Source of the DNA: Gammaproteobacteria bacterium
Lineage (GTDB): Bacteria > Pseudomonadota > Gammaproteobacteria > UWMA-0217
Length of the DNA: 6,825 nucleotides
Reading direction: 5' to 3'
NCBI GenBank assembly: GCA_027031685.1
Contig: JALVPS010000067.1
Location: forward strand, 1 to 6,825
Numbering within the stretch: position 1 is the stretch's first letter; the number at the start of each line of letters is the position of its first letter. Positions 1 to 6,216 of the stretch are shown one piece after another. The notes beneath the pieces are model-generated. The model saw only the letters and a program-made list of their open reading frames with translations, had not been told where the DNA came from and did no database searches. The translations under genes and the position numbers were made by a program.

Positions 1-2766
1 CCCGGCATTGCGCAGAAAGGCGCGCCGGGCATGATGCGCCGGGCGCGCGCCCAGGGCGCGGCGGAGAAGAAGGATGAGGTGCGCCAGGTGCGCACCATCT
101 GCACCCACTGTTCGGTGGGCTGCGGCATCATCGCCGAGGTGCGCAACGGGGTGTGGGAGGGCCAGGAGCCGGCCTTCGACCATCCCTTCAACCGCGGCGC
201 GCACTGCGCCAAGGGCGCCTCGGTGCGCGAGCACGGCATGGGCGAGCGGCGCCTGAAGTATCCCACCAAGCTGGTGAACGGCAAGTGGAAGCGCGTCTCC
301 TGGGACCAGGCCATCAACGAGATCGGCGACAAGCTGCTGGCCATCCGCGACAAGTCCGGGCCGGACGCGGTGTACTGGCTGGGCTCGGCCAAGCACAACA
401 ACGAGCAGGCCTATCTGTTCCGCAAGCTGGCGGCCATGTGGGGCACCAACAACGTGGACCACCAGGCGCGCATCTGCCATTCCACCACCGTGGCCGGGGT
501 GGCCAACACCTGGGGCTACGGGGCCATGACCAATTCCTACAACGACATCCACAACGCCAAGGCCATCCTGCTCATCGGCTCCAACCCGGCGGAGGCCCAC
601 CCGGTGGCGCTGCAGCACATCTTCAAGGCCAAGGAGGAGAACGATGCGCCGCTGATCGTCATCGACCCGCGCTTCACGCGCACGGCGGCGCACGCCGACC
701 ACTTCCTGCAGATCCGCCCCGGCACCGACGTGCCCATCGTGTGGGGCATGCTGTGGCACATCTTCGAGCACGGCTGGCAGGACGACGAATTCATCCGCCA
801 GCGTGTGTACGGCATGGAGGACATCAAGGCCGAGGTGGCCAAGTGGAACCCGCAGGAGGTGGAGAACGTCACCGGCGTGCCGGAGGCGCGGGTGTACGCT
901 GCGGCCAGGGCCATGGCGGAGAACCGCCCCGGCACCTTCATCTGGTGCATGGGTGGCACGCAGCACACCATCGGCAACAACAACACGCGCGCCTACTGCG
1001 TGTTCCAGCTGGCGCTGGGCAACGTGGGCGTTTCCGGCGGCGGCACCAACATCTTCCGCGGCCACGACAACGTGCAGGGCGCCACCGACCTGGGCGTGCT
1101 GGCCAACACGCTGCCCGGCTACTACGGCCTCAAGCCCGGCTCCTGGGCGCACTGGGCGCGCGTGTGGGACCTGGACCTGGAGTGGATCAAGGGCCGCTTC
1201 GACAACGCCAGCTACGTGAAGAAGGGCGACAAGGAGATCCCGGTCATGAACACCAAGGGCATCCCCGTGTCGCGCTGGATCGACGGCGTGCTGGAGGACA
1301 AGGCCAACCTGGCGCAGAAGGACAACATCCGCGCCATGATCTTCTGGGGCCACGCGCCCAACTCGCAGACGCGCGGCCCGGAGATGAAGAAGGCCATGGA
1401 AAAGCTGGACCTGCTGGTGGTGGTCGATCCCTATCCCACCCTGTCGGCGGTCATGCACGACCGCACCGACGGCGTGTATCTGCTGCCCGCCTGCACCCAG
1501 TTCGAGACCTACGGCTCCGTGACCGCCTCCAACCGCAGCTTCCAGTGGCGCGACAAGGTCATCGAGCCGCTGTTCGAGTCGCTGCCCGACCACACCATCA
1601 TGTACAAGCTGGCCAGGAAGCTGGGCATCGCCGAGCAGCTCTGCAAGCACATCCAGGTCAAGGACGACGAGCCGCTCATCGAGGACATCACGCGCGAGTT
1701 CAACCGCGGCATGTGGACCATCGGCTACACCGGCCAGAGCCCTGAGCGCCTCAAGCGCCAGCAACAGCACTGGGGCACCTTCGACTACACCTCGCTCAAG
1801 GCCGAGGGCGGCCCCTGCAACGGCGAGTACTACGGCCTGCCGTGGCCCTGCTGGGGCAAGCCGGAGATGAAGCACCCCGGCACGCCCAACCTGTACGACG
1901 GCAGCAAGCCGGTGGCCGAGGGCGGGCTCACCTTCCGCGCCCGCTTCGGCGTGGAGCGCAACGGCGTCAGCCTGCTGGCCGACGGCTGGTACTCCAAGGG
2001 CTCGGAGATCAAGGACGGCTACCCGGAGTTCACCGACAAGCTGCTCAAGAAGCTGGGCTGGTGGGACGACCTGACCGACGAGGAGAAGCAGGCCGCCGAG
2101 GGCCGCAACTGGAAGACCGACCTGTCGGGCGGCATACAGCGCGTGGCCATCAAGCACGGCTGCGCCCCGTTCGGCAACGCCAAGGCGCGCGCCATCGTGT
2201 GGACCTTCCCCGACCCGGTGCCCATCCACCGCGAGCCGCTGTACACCAGCCGCCGCGACCTGGTGGCCAAATACCCTACCTACGAGGACCGCAAGTCCTT
2301 CTGGCGCCTGCCCACCCGCTACGCCTCCATCCAGGCCAGGGACTACTCGCGCGACTTCCCCCTCATCCTCACCTCCGGCCGGCTGGTGGAGTACGAGGGC
2401 GGCGGCGACGAGACGCGCTCCAACCCATGGCTGGCCGAGCTGCAGCAGCACATGTTCGCCGAGATCCACCCGCGCGACGCCAACGACGCCGGCGTGCGCG
2501 ACGGCGACGACATCTGGCTGGAGACGCCGGAGGGCAAGGTGCTGGTCAAGGCCCTGGTCACGCGGCGCGTGGCGCCCGGCGTGGCCTTTATGCCCTTCCA
2601 CTTCGGCGGCTGGTTCGAGGGCCGCAACCTGCGCGACAAGTACCCCAAGGGGGCCGACCCCTACATCCTGGGTGAGGCCGCCAACACGGCCATGACCTAC
2701 GGCTACGACTCGGTGACCCAGATGCAGGAAACCAAGTGCAGCCTGTGCCGCATCCACAAGGCCTGA
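1..2766 (+). CDS. fdhA: Formate dehydrogenase alpha (catalytic) subunit, Cys-type, 5' end missing
   Basis: This is the molybdenum-containing catalytic subunit that oxidises formate to CO2. The frame is open from base 1, so the start lies upstream. The ATG at 31 is unlikely to be the true start because homologs carry a twin-arginine signal before the FeS motif. Numbering residues from that ATG, the N-terminal [4Fe-4S] ligands are C24, C27, C31 and C59, with the electron-transfer lysine K61. The motif QARICHST puts C149-H150 at the position of Sec-His in E. coli FdnG. R343, in RGHDNVQG, matches the active-site arginine of FdhF. The C-terminal molydopterin-dinucleotide-binding domain covers roughly residues 775-861. 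An extra CxxC (C903, C906) sits close to the C-terminus. The next gene follows after 13 nt, so the two are co-transcribed. The family assignment is secure. Periplasmic location is inferred from the family, because the signal is not in the window. Confidence 0.96.
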   Translation, partial: PGIAQKGAPGMMRRARAQGAAEKKDEVRQVRTICTHCSVGCGIIAEVRNGVWEGQEPAFDHPFNRGAHCAKGASVREHGMGERRLKYPTKLVNGKWKRVSWDQAINEIGDKLLAIRDKSGPDAVYWLGSAKHNNEQAYLFRKLAAMWGTNNVDHQARICHSTTVAGVANTWGYGAMTNSYNDIHNAKAILLIGSNPAEAHPVALQHIFKAKEENDAPLIVIDPRFTRTAAHADHFLQIRPGTDVPIVWGMLWHIFEHGWQDDEFIRQRVYGMEDIKAEVAKWNPQEVENVTGVPEARVYAAARAMAENRPGTFIWCMGGTQHTIGNNNTRAYCVFQLALGNVGVSGGGTNIFRGHDNVQGATDLGVLANTLPGYYGLKPGSWAHWARVWDLDLEWIKGRFDNASYVKKGDKEIPVMNTKGIPVSRWIDGVLEDKANLAQKDNIRAMIFWGHAPNSQTRGPEMKKAMEKLDLLVVVDPYPTLSAVMHDRTDGVYLLPACTQFETYGSVTASNRSFQWRDKVIEPLFESLPDHTIMYKLARKLGIAEQLCKHIQVKDDEPLIEDITREFNRGMWTIGYTGQSPERLKRQQQHWGTFDYTSLKAEGGPCNGEYYGLPWPCWGKPEMKHPGTPNLYDGSKPVAEGGLTFRARFGVERNGVSLLADGWYSKGSEIKDGYPEFTDKLLKKLGWWDDLTDEEKQAAEGRNWKTDLSGGIQRVAIKHGCAPFGNAKARAIVWTFPDPVPIHREPLYTSRRDLVAKYPTYEDRKSFWRLPTRYASIQARDYSRDFPLILTSGRLVEYEGGGDETRSNPWLAELQQHMFAEIHPRDANDAGVRDGDDIWLETPEGKVLVKALVTRRVAPGVAFMPFHFGGWFEGRNLRDKYPKGADPYILGEAANTAMTYGYDSVTQMQETKCSLCRIHKA

Positions 2767-2779
2767 GGAGGCAGAGACG

Positions 2780-3409
2780 ATGGCGAGAATGAAATTCTAT
2801 TGCGATGCCGAGCGCTGCATCGAGTGCAATGCCTGCGTGACGGCCTGCAAGAACGAGCACGAGGTGCCGTGGGGCGTGAACCGCCGCCGCGTGGTGACCA
2901 TCAAGGACGGCGAGCCGGGCGAGCGCTCGCTGTCGGTGGCCTGCATGCACTGTTCCGACGCCCCCTGCGCGGCGGTCTGCCCGGTGGACTGCTTCTACAC
3001 CACCGACGACGGCGTGGTGCTGCACAACAAGGACATCTGCATCGGCTGCGGCTACTGCTTCTACGCCTGCCCCTTCGGTGCGCCGCAGTTCCCGGAAAAC
3101 GGCGCCTTCGCCAGCCGCGGCAAGATGGACAAGTGCACCTTCTGCGCCGGCGGGCCGGAGGAGCCCGGCAGCGCCGAGGAATTCAAGAAGTACGGCCGCA
3201 ACCGCCTGGCCGAGGGCAAGCTGCCGCTGTGCGCCGAGATGTGTTCCACCAAGGCCCTGCTGGCCGGCGACGCCAACGTCATCGCCGACATCTACCGGGC
3301 GCGCGTGGTGCGCCGGGCGGCCAGCGCCATGCAGAAGGGCGTGCCCTTCCAGCGCGCCACCCTGGCCCCGCAGCCCGACATGGGCGGCAAGGCCAGCGCC
3401 AGCGAGTGA
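2780..3409 (+). CDS. fdhB: Formate dehydrogenase beta subunit, four [4Fe-4S] ferredoxin-like protein (FDH3 type)
   Basis: This 209-residue subunit carries electrons from the catalytic subunit to the cytochrome b subunit. Sixteen cysteines fit four [4Fe-4S] clusters: C13/C16/C19/C23, C55/C58/C63/C67, C87/C90/C93/C97 and C119/C122/C151/C155. C8 and C71 are additional. It has no signal peptide and probably reaches the membrane or periplasm bound to the alpha subunit, as in related enzymes. It also lacks the C-terminal membrane helix of the longer E. coli FdnH, so it resembles the short beta subunits annotated as FDH3 beta. The start is supported by GAGGAGG (2765-2771), which overlaps the fdhA stop codon and lies 8 nt before the ATG. 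This fits translational coupling. The assignment is secure; the exact partner geometry is inferred. Confidence 0.95.
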   Translation: MARMKFYCDAERCIECNACVTACKNEHEVPWGVNRRRVVTIKDGEPGERSLSVACMHCSDAPCAAVCPVDCFYTTDDGVVLHNKDICIGCGYCFYACPFGAPQFPENGAFASRGKMDKCTFCAGGPEEPGSAEEFKKYGRNRLAEGKLPLCAEMCSTKALLAGDANVIADIYRARVVRRAASAMQKGVPFQRATLAPQPDMGGKASASE

Positions 3410-3427
3410 GCGGTCCGCAACCCACCG

Positions 3428-3447
3428 GCCCCCGCCGCGGCGGGGGC
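3428..3447. repeat. Perfect 20-bp GC-only palindrome between fdhB and fdhC
   Basis: The ten bases GCCCCCGCCG are followed directly by their exact reverse complement. In RNA this can fold into a stem of up to 8 bp closed by a CGCG tetraloop. It starts 18 nt after the fdhB stop and ends 21 nt before the proposed fdhC ATG. No T-run follows, so it is not a typical intrinsic terminator. It could stabilise the upstream mRNA, dampen fdhC expression, or be a chance product of very GC-rich spacer DNA. The structure is seen; the role is inference. Confidence 0.6.
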
Positions 3448-3468
3448 GCCAGCCTCGGGGGCAGCGCC

Positions 3469-4440
3469 ATGCAAGCGAGCACCATCCTGTCCTGGACCAT
3501 CGGCCTCCTCCTCGTCCTGCTGCTGGCGGGCGCCGCGCCGGCCACCGCCGCCCCGCCGCCGTCCGCCGACGTGCCCAACCCCGGCGCGGACCTGTGGCGG
3601 GCCGTGCGCCAGCGTGACGACACGCTCTGGCCGGCGCGCACCCAGGCCCCGCGGCCCGACGATGCCGTGCTCATCGACCCAGCCGGCGAACACTTCCGCC
3701 AGTTCCGCCGCGAGCGCTTCATCCGCTACGCCGGCTGGGGGCTGGCCGGCACGCTGGGGCTGATCTTCCTCTACTTCGTGCTGCACGGCCCCATCCGCCA
3801 CGAGGGCGGCGACAGCGGCCAGCGCATCCTGCGCTTCCGGCGCCTGGACCGCATCCTGCACTGGGTGCTGGCGGTCACCTTCCTCGTCCTCGGCCTCACC
3901 GGCCTGCTGCTGCTGTTCGGCCGGCTGCTGCTCATCCCCTGGCTGGGCAACGCCGCCTTCGGGCCCGTGGCCGAGATCGGCAAGTGGGCCCACAACCTCA
4001 CCGGCCCGCTGTTCATCGTCGCCCTGCTGCTCTTCTTCCTGCGCTTCGTGGGCCGCAACCTGCCCGCCCTGGCCGACCTCAAGTGGCTGGCGCGGCTGGG
4101 CGGCCTGCTCGGCAAAACCCACCCGCCGGCCGGCTTCTTCAACGCCGGGGAGAAGATCTGGTTCTGGCTGCTCGTGCTGGGCGGCGTCGCCGTCGGCGTC
4201 AGCGGCGTGGTGCTCGACTTCCCGACCCTGGTGGAAGCCGCCCGCCAGCCCCTGCGCCTGGCCCTGGTCGTGCACGGCATCGCCGCCGTCCTCCTCCTGG
4301 CCGCCTCCCTCGGCCACATGTACCTGGGCAGCATCGGCATGAAAGGCGCCCTGCAGAGCATGATCAGCGGCTACGTGGACGCCAACTGGGCCCGGGCCCA
4401 CCACCTGCTCTGGTATGAAAAACTGCGCGGCCGGCGCTGA
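3469..4440 (+). CDS. fdhC: Formate dehydrogenase gamma subunit, membrane cytochrome b
   Basis: This 323-residue diheme cytochrome b should anchor the enzyme and reduce quinone. From the ATG at 3469 the protein opens with a Sec-type signal-like segment (hydrophobic residues about 11-23, then APATAA) and a soluble stretch to about residue 84. Membrane segments follow at about 85-105, 131-155, 173-194, 230-251 and 263-287. H131, H175, H269 and H283 match the four heme-ligand histidines of FdnI/FdoI-type subunits. The motifs HPPAGFFNAGEKIWFW and NWARAHHLLW are typical of the family. E. coli FdnI is shorter and lacks the N-terminal extension, while many proteobacterial gamma subunits have it. The start rests on the signal-like segment and a weak purine-rich GGGGG (3457-3461). 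An in-frame GTG at 3406, overlapping the fdhB stop, would add 21 residues with no signal character. Confidence 0.92.
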   Translation: MQASTILSWTIGLLLVLLLAGAAPATAAPPPSADVPNPGADLWRAVRQRDDTLWPARTQAPRPDDAVLIDPAGEHFRQFRRERFIRYAGWGLAGTLGLIFLYFVLHGPIRHEGGDSGQRILRFRRLDRILHWVLAVTFLVLGLTGLLLLFGRLLLIPWLGNAAFGPVAEIGKWAHNLTGPLFIVALLLFFLRFVGRNLPALADLKWLARLGGLLGKTHPPAGFFNAGEKIWFWLLVLGGVAVGVSGVVLDFPTLVEAARQPLRLALVVHGIAAVLLLAASLGHMYLGSIGMKGALQSMISGYVDANWARAHHLLWYEKLRGRR

Positions 4441-4485
4441 ACACACCCCGATGTCATGCCAGTAGGGCGTAGGTGTCTGGTCCCT

Positions 4486-4526
4486 GCCGGTTCCGCTGCG
4501 CTTGAACCGGCCTACGACGGTTTTTT
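4486..4526 (+). terminator. Candidate terminator hairpin downstream of fdhC
   Basis: GCCGGTTC (4486-4493) and GAACCGGC (4504-4511) form a perfect 8-bp stem with a 10-nt loop. The six T residues at 4521-4526 begin 9 nt after the stem, farther than in a canonical intrinsic terminator. If CTACG (4512-4516) pairs with CGTAG (4468-4472), the extended structure comes within 4 nt of the T-run, at the cost of a 13-nt bulge. It begins 46 nt after the fdhC stop. It could end fdh transcription, but the imperfect spacing keeps confidence low. Confidence 0.35.
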
Positions 4527-4533
4527 GCAACGT

Positions 4534-4562
4534 GGGCGATGGCATAACTTATGACGACGCCC
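4534..4562. repeat. Interrupted hairpin in the convergent spacer
   Basis: GGGCG (4534-4538) pairs with CGCCC (4558-4562). Inside, CATAA (4543-4547) and TTATG (4549-4553) form a second inverted repeat around a single C. The two stems are separated by an internal loop of 4 nt on each side. This is the right half of the 104-bp element. No function can be assigned. Confidence 0.4.
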
Positions 4563-4593
4563 TACCTCGAGGTCGAGAGTGGATTTTCATTCC

Positions 4594-4959
4594 TCAAGCT
4601 TCTCCTTCTTCGTTGCATAGTTGTTCCAGGGCCTTGAGTAAAGAGGGGATGTCATCCTGGATGATGCTCCAGATGGTATCGTTGTCGAGGCCCAGGTAGG
4701 CGTGGATCAGCCGGTTCCGTGTGGCGACGATGAGCCGCCATGGAATGTCGGGATGTGCTTGGCGGACCGATTCGGGCACATGGGTCGCGGCCTCGCCGAT
4801 CAACTCCAGATTGCGCAAGGTGGCATCATAGGTGAGTCCGCTGCCAATGAAGGCCTGCTGGCTCATTCCATCGGTATAGGCTAATACTTTTTCCGCGAAC
4901 CTGCGCATGTCATCAATATAGAAACGCCATTCCCGCGCAGGCCCGCCCTGCTCAGACAT
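4594..4959 (-). CDS. hepT: HepT-like HEPN toxin (DUF86 family)
   Basis: This 121-residue alpha-helical protein belongs to the HEPN/DUF86 family, the toxin half of HepT-MntA modules. The ribonuclease motif R-x4-H-x-Y is present as R81-NRLI-H86-A-Y88. In characterised systems HepT cleaves RNA, and the motif tyrosine is AMPylated by the partner nucleotidyltransferase, which neutralises it. Upstream in the same transcription direction lies that partner gene, and the two overlap by 8 nt (ATGTCTGA). The start at 4959 is preceded by GGGAGG (4966-4971 on the minus strand) with 6-nt spacing, inside mntA. The frame continues upstream to a further start codon, but that stretch merely shadows mntA. Base composition looks less GC-rich than in fdhABC, which suggests transfer. 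The motif and length look intact, so it is probably functional. Confidence 0.88.
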   Translation of the reverse strand: MSEQGGPAREWRFYIDDMRRFAEKVLAYTDGMSQQAFIGSGLTYDATLRNLELIGEAATHVPESVRQAHPDIPWRLIVATRNRLIHAYLGLDNDTIWSIIQDDIPSLLKALEQLCNEEGEA

Positions 4960-5242
4960 GAATGGCCTCCCGCTCCACATAGGGGCGCAGTTCGGGACGC
5001 AGCGCCTTGTCCGACACCAGATCCACCGGCCGCTCGAGTAGATCCTCCAGATAGAACTGTACGCCAAAGTAGCGATGCGACGTGGCCGGACCATCGAAGG
5101 AGACGAGTATATCGATGTCGCTGTCCTCGCGTGCCGTATCCCGCGCGCTCGAACCGAACAACGCGAGATCGCGAATACCGTAACGCCTAGTCAGTTCCGG
5201 CTTGTGCCTGCGCAGCAATTCGAGAATTTCCTGCCTTTTCAT
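4952..5242 (-). CDS. mntA: MntA-like minimal nucleotidyltransferase antitoxin
   Basis: This 96-residue MNT-fold protein is the expected antitoxin of the adjacent HepT-like protein. It shows the polymerase-beta nucleotidyltransferase signature G-S-x10-D-x-D as G30-S31 followed by D42-I-D44, in the context ALFGSSARDTAREDSDIDILV. D74, in RPVDLV, is the likely third carboxylate. Characterised MntA proteins transfer AMP from ATP to the tyrosine of the HepT R-x4-H-x-Y motif. The gene comes first and overlaps hepT by 8 nt, so the antitoxin is translated ahead of the toxin. The ATG at 5242 has only a weak upstream purine stretch (GGG), and I see no convincing promoter in the 91 nt to the cupin gene. 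Family assignment is strong. The specific reaction is inferred from relatives. Confidence 0.88.
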   Translation of the reverse strand: MKRQEILELLRRHKPELTRRYGIRDLALFGSSARDTAREDSDIDILVSFDGPATSHRYFGVQFYLEDLLERPVDLVSDKALRPELRPYVEREAIHV

Positions 5243-5333
5243 TTAATTACCCGTGCAAGCTCGTTCATTATCCCGGTGGTAACAACAGCGTATAGCTCCT
5301 CTGGCTGATGGAATCATGCGGGACCAGGAAGTT

Positions 5334-5804
5334 TCAATACGGCGTCCCGTCCCGGTGCAGGAAGCGCCAGGTGCCGTCGGGCTGTTGTTCGGCGCGCAGG
5401 TCGTCGTCGGGGTAGACGACTTCGTCGCCGGGGGTGCGGTCGCCGATTTCTAGGAATGCGGCCGGGGCGTCGGTGCGGTTGACGAGTTGCGCGGCGATGC
5501 CGGCGCCGGCCGGGAAGCCGTAGCAGTCGCCGGGGGAGAGCAGGTGTTCGTTCTCGCCCAGCACCAGGGTGGGCTGGCCGGACAGGACGTAGATGAATTC
5601 GTCCTGCCTGGAGTGGTGGTGCTTGAGGGCGGAGACGGCCCCCGGCGCCAGTTCGGTCAGGTTGACGCCGAAGTTGCGCAGGCCGAAGAAGTCCCCCAGC
5701 TTGCGCTTGGTGCGGCCGGCCACCTGGGCGTCGAAGGGCGGCGGGTAGCTGGTCTTTTTCCGTTGCGGCGGGATGTCAGTGGCGGGCAAGGGCTTGTGGG
5801 GCAT
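5334..5804 (-). CDS. Small single-domain cupin protein (COG3837-like), motif-2 His absent
   Basis: This 156-residue protein has a single cupin barrel. Motif 1 is recognisable as H62, H64 and E69 within HHHSRQDEFIYVLSG, with G55 and G76 at its edges. Motif 2 is PGDCYGFPAGAG (residues 91-102) ending near N109. In relatives of this type, as I recall them, a histidine stands four residues before that asparagine; here the position is A105, followed by Q106. The fourth metal ligand may thus be missing. The family has no agreed function, and I do not infer a substrate. The start at 5804 is supported by GGAGA (5813-5817 on the minus strand) with 8-nt spacing. Tandem palindromes lie just upstream. The gene is GC-rich like the fdh genes, so it may be native rather than part of the TA insertion. 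Confidence 0.8.
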   Translation of the reverse strand: MPHKPLPATDIPPQRKKTSYPPPFDAQVAGRTKRKLGDFFGLRNFGVNLTELAPGAVSALKHHHSRQDEFIYVLSGQPTLVLGENEHLLSPGDCYGFPAGAGIAAQLVNRTDAPAAFLEIGDRTPGDEVVYPDDDLRAEQQPDGTWRFLHRDGTPY

Positions 5805-5829
5805 GGTGGCGGTCTCCGGGTGGGGTGGC

Positions 5830-5880
5830 GGGTGAGGGCTTACCCCCTCACCCCGGCCCTCTCCCCCTTGGGGGAGAGGG
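5830..5880. repeat. Tandem palindromes, dispersed-repeat type
   Basis: Two perfect inverted repeats stand side by side in the gap between the HTH and cupin genes. The first pairs GGGTGAGGG (5830-5838) with CCCTCACCC (5845-5853) around a 6-nt loop. The second pairs CCCTCTCCCC (5857-5866) with GGGGAGAGGG (5871-5880) around a 4-nt loop. The pattern CCCTCACCCC..CCCTCTCCCC..GGGGAGAGGG resembles an intergenic repeat found in many high-GC proteobacterial genomes, whose chance translation gives PHPGPLPLGGEG. It could act as a 3' mRNA stabiliser or attenuator after the HTH gene. The inverted repeats are seen; family identity comes from memory. Confidence 0.65.
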
Positions 5881-5889
5881 AGCTGATTG

Positions 5890-6186
5890 TCAGGCAGCGA
5901 TTTCCTTCAGGATCTCCGGGTGCCGGCGGGCGATTTCGATCAGGGTGCGCGCCGCGCCGCTCGGTTTCCGGCGACCCTGCTCCCAGTCCTGCAGCGTGCG
6001 GACGCTGACGCCTAATAGTTGCGCGAACTGCCGCTGCGACAGCCGGGCGGCATAACGGGCCTGGGCAACGGGGGAGTGGGCCTTTCCCTTGCGCCCCTGC
6101 TTCATTTCCCGCACGGACTCCAGCAATTCTGCCCCGATATCACGATGGGCATCGCGCGTTAGCAGGTCGGCTTCGGTGGTGTGCAT
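5890..6186 (-). CDS. XRE-type helix-turn-helix regulator, antitoxin-like (YiaG/HigA-like), no toxin partner seen
   Basis: This 98-residue DNA-binding protein has a C-terminal helix-turn-helix at about residues 49-75. The sequence LSQRQFAQLLGVSVRTLQDWEQGRRKPSG is typical of XRE-family antitoxins and YiaG-like regulators. The N-terminal half (residues 1-40) is polar and charged and was not recognised. Such proteins usually pair with a RelE/HigB-type toxin, commonly encoded just upstream. Here the upstream gap is only 57 nt to moeA, and the next gene downstream is a cupin, so no partner is visible. The start at 6186 follows GGAGAAG (6194-6200 on the minus strand) with 7-nt spacing. An inverted repeat 33 nt upstream of the start could be its own operator. 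It may be a solitary regulator or the remnant of a TA pair. Confidence 0.82.
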   Translation of the reverse strand: MHTTEADLLTRDAHRDIGAELLESVREMKQGRKGKAHSPVAQARYAARLSQRQFAQLLGVSVRTLQDWEQGRRKPSGAARTLIEIARRHPEILKEIAA

Positions 6187-6216
6187 GGCTGCTCTTCTCC
6201 CATTTGCTTAGTAGTG

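Larger units (their letters stand above)
4462..4565. repeat. 104-bp palindromic element with 9-bp terminal inverted repeats (REP doublet- or MITE-like)
   Basis: GTAGGGCGT at 4462-4470 is exactly inverted as ACGCCCTAC at 4557-4565. Between them lie a strong hairpin (4486-4511), a T6 tract (4521-4526) and a second interrupted hairpin (4534-4562). A second inner pair, CGTAG (4468-4472) and CTACG (4512-4516), brackets the first hairpin. Both ends read GTAG going inward, and the inner hairpin read on the minus strand also begins with GTAG. A GTAG tetranucleotide before a hairpin is a known hallmark of REP sequences linked to RAYT (Y1-type) transposases. It lies in the convergent gap between fdhC and hepT, a typical site for such repeats. 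No transposase gene is in the window. Calling it mobile is inference. Confidence 0.5.

Noticed and set aside
31..33. ATG at 31 as the fdhA start
   Set aside because: The frame is open to base 1, no SD precedes it, and homologs have a longer N-terminus with a Tat signal.
153..1745. Long plus-strand open frame overlapping fdhA
   Set aside because: Its translation is rich in Arg/Gly/Ala/Gln/His with no recognisable domain, and fdhA matches its family along the whole stretch. It is a high-GC shadow frame.
2800..3468. Upstream extension of the fdhC frame across fdhB
   Set aside because: This stretch is fdhB read in the wrong frame. fdhB has all 16 cluster cysteines, and fdhC has its own signal-like start at 3469.
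3292..4545. 417-codon minus-strand frame opposite fdhC
   Set aside because: Low-complexity Gln/Glu/Ala/Gly-rich translation antisense to a well-matched cytochrome b gene. No plausible SD or domain.
5243..5333. Possible promoter for mntA, with GATAAT-like and TATACG-like hexamers on the minus strand
   Set aside because: No acceptable -35 partner at 16-18 bp spacing for either hexamer.
4486..5880. CRISPR array from the repeated palindromes
   Set aside because: The palindromes differ in sequence, are far apart, and show no regular repeat-spacer pattern. No cas gene is present.
5487..6008. Plus-strand frames opposite the cupin and HTH genes
   Set aside because: They include the chance translation of the palindromic repeat (PHPGPLPLGGEG), and the minus-strand genes have clear domains and SD sites.
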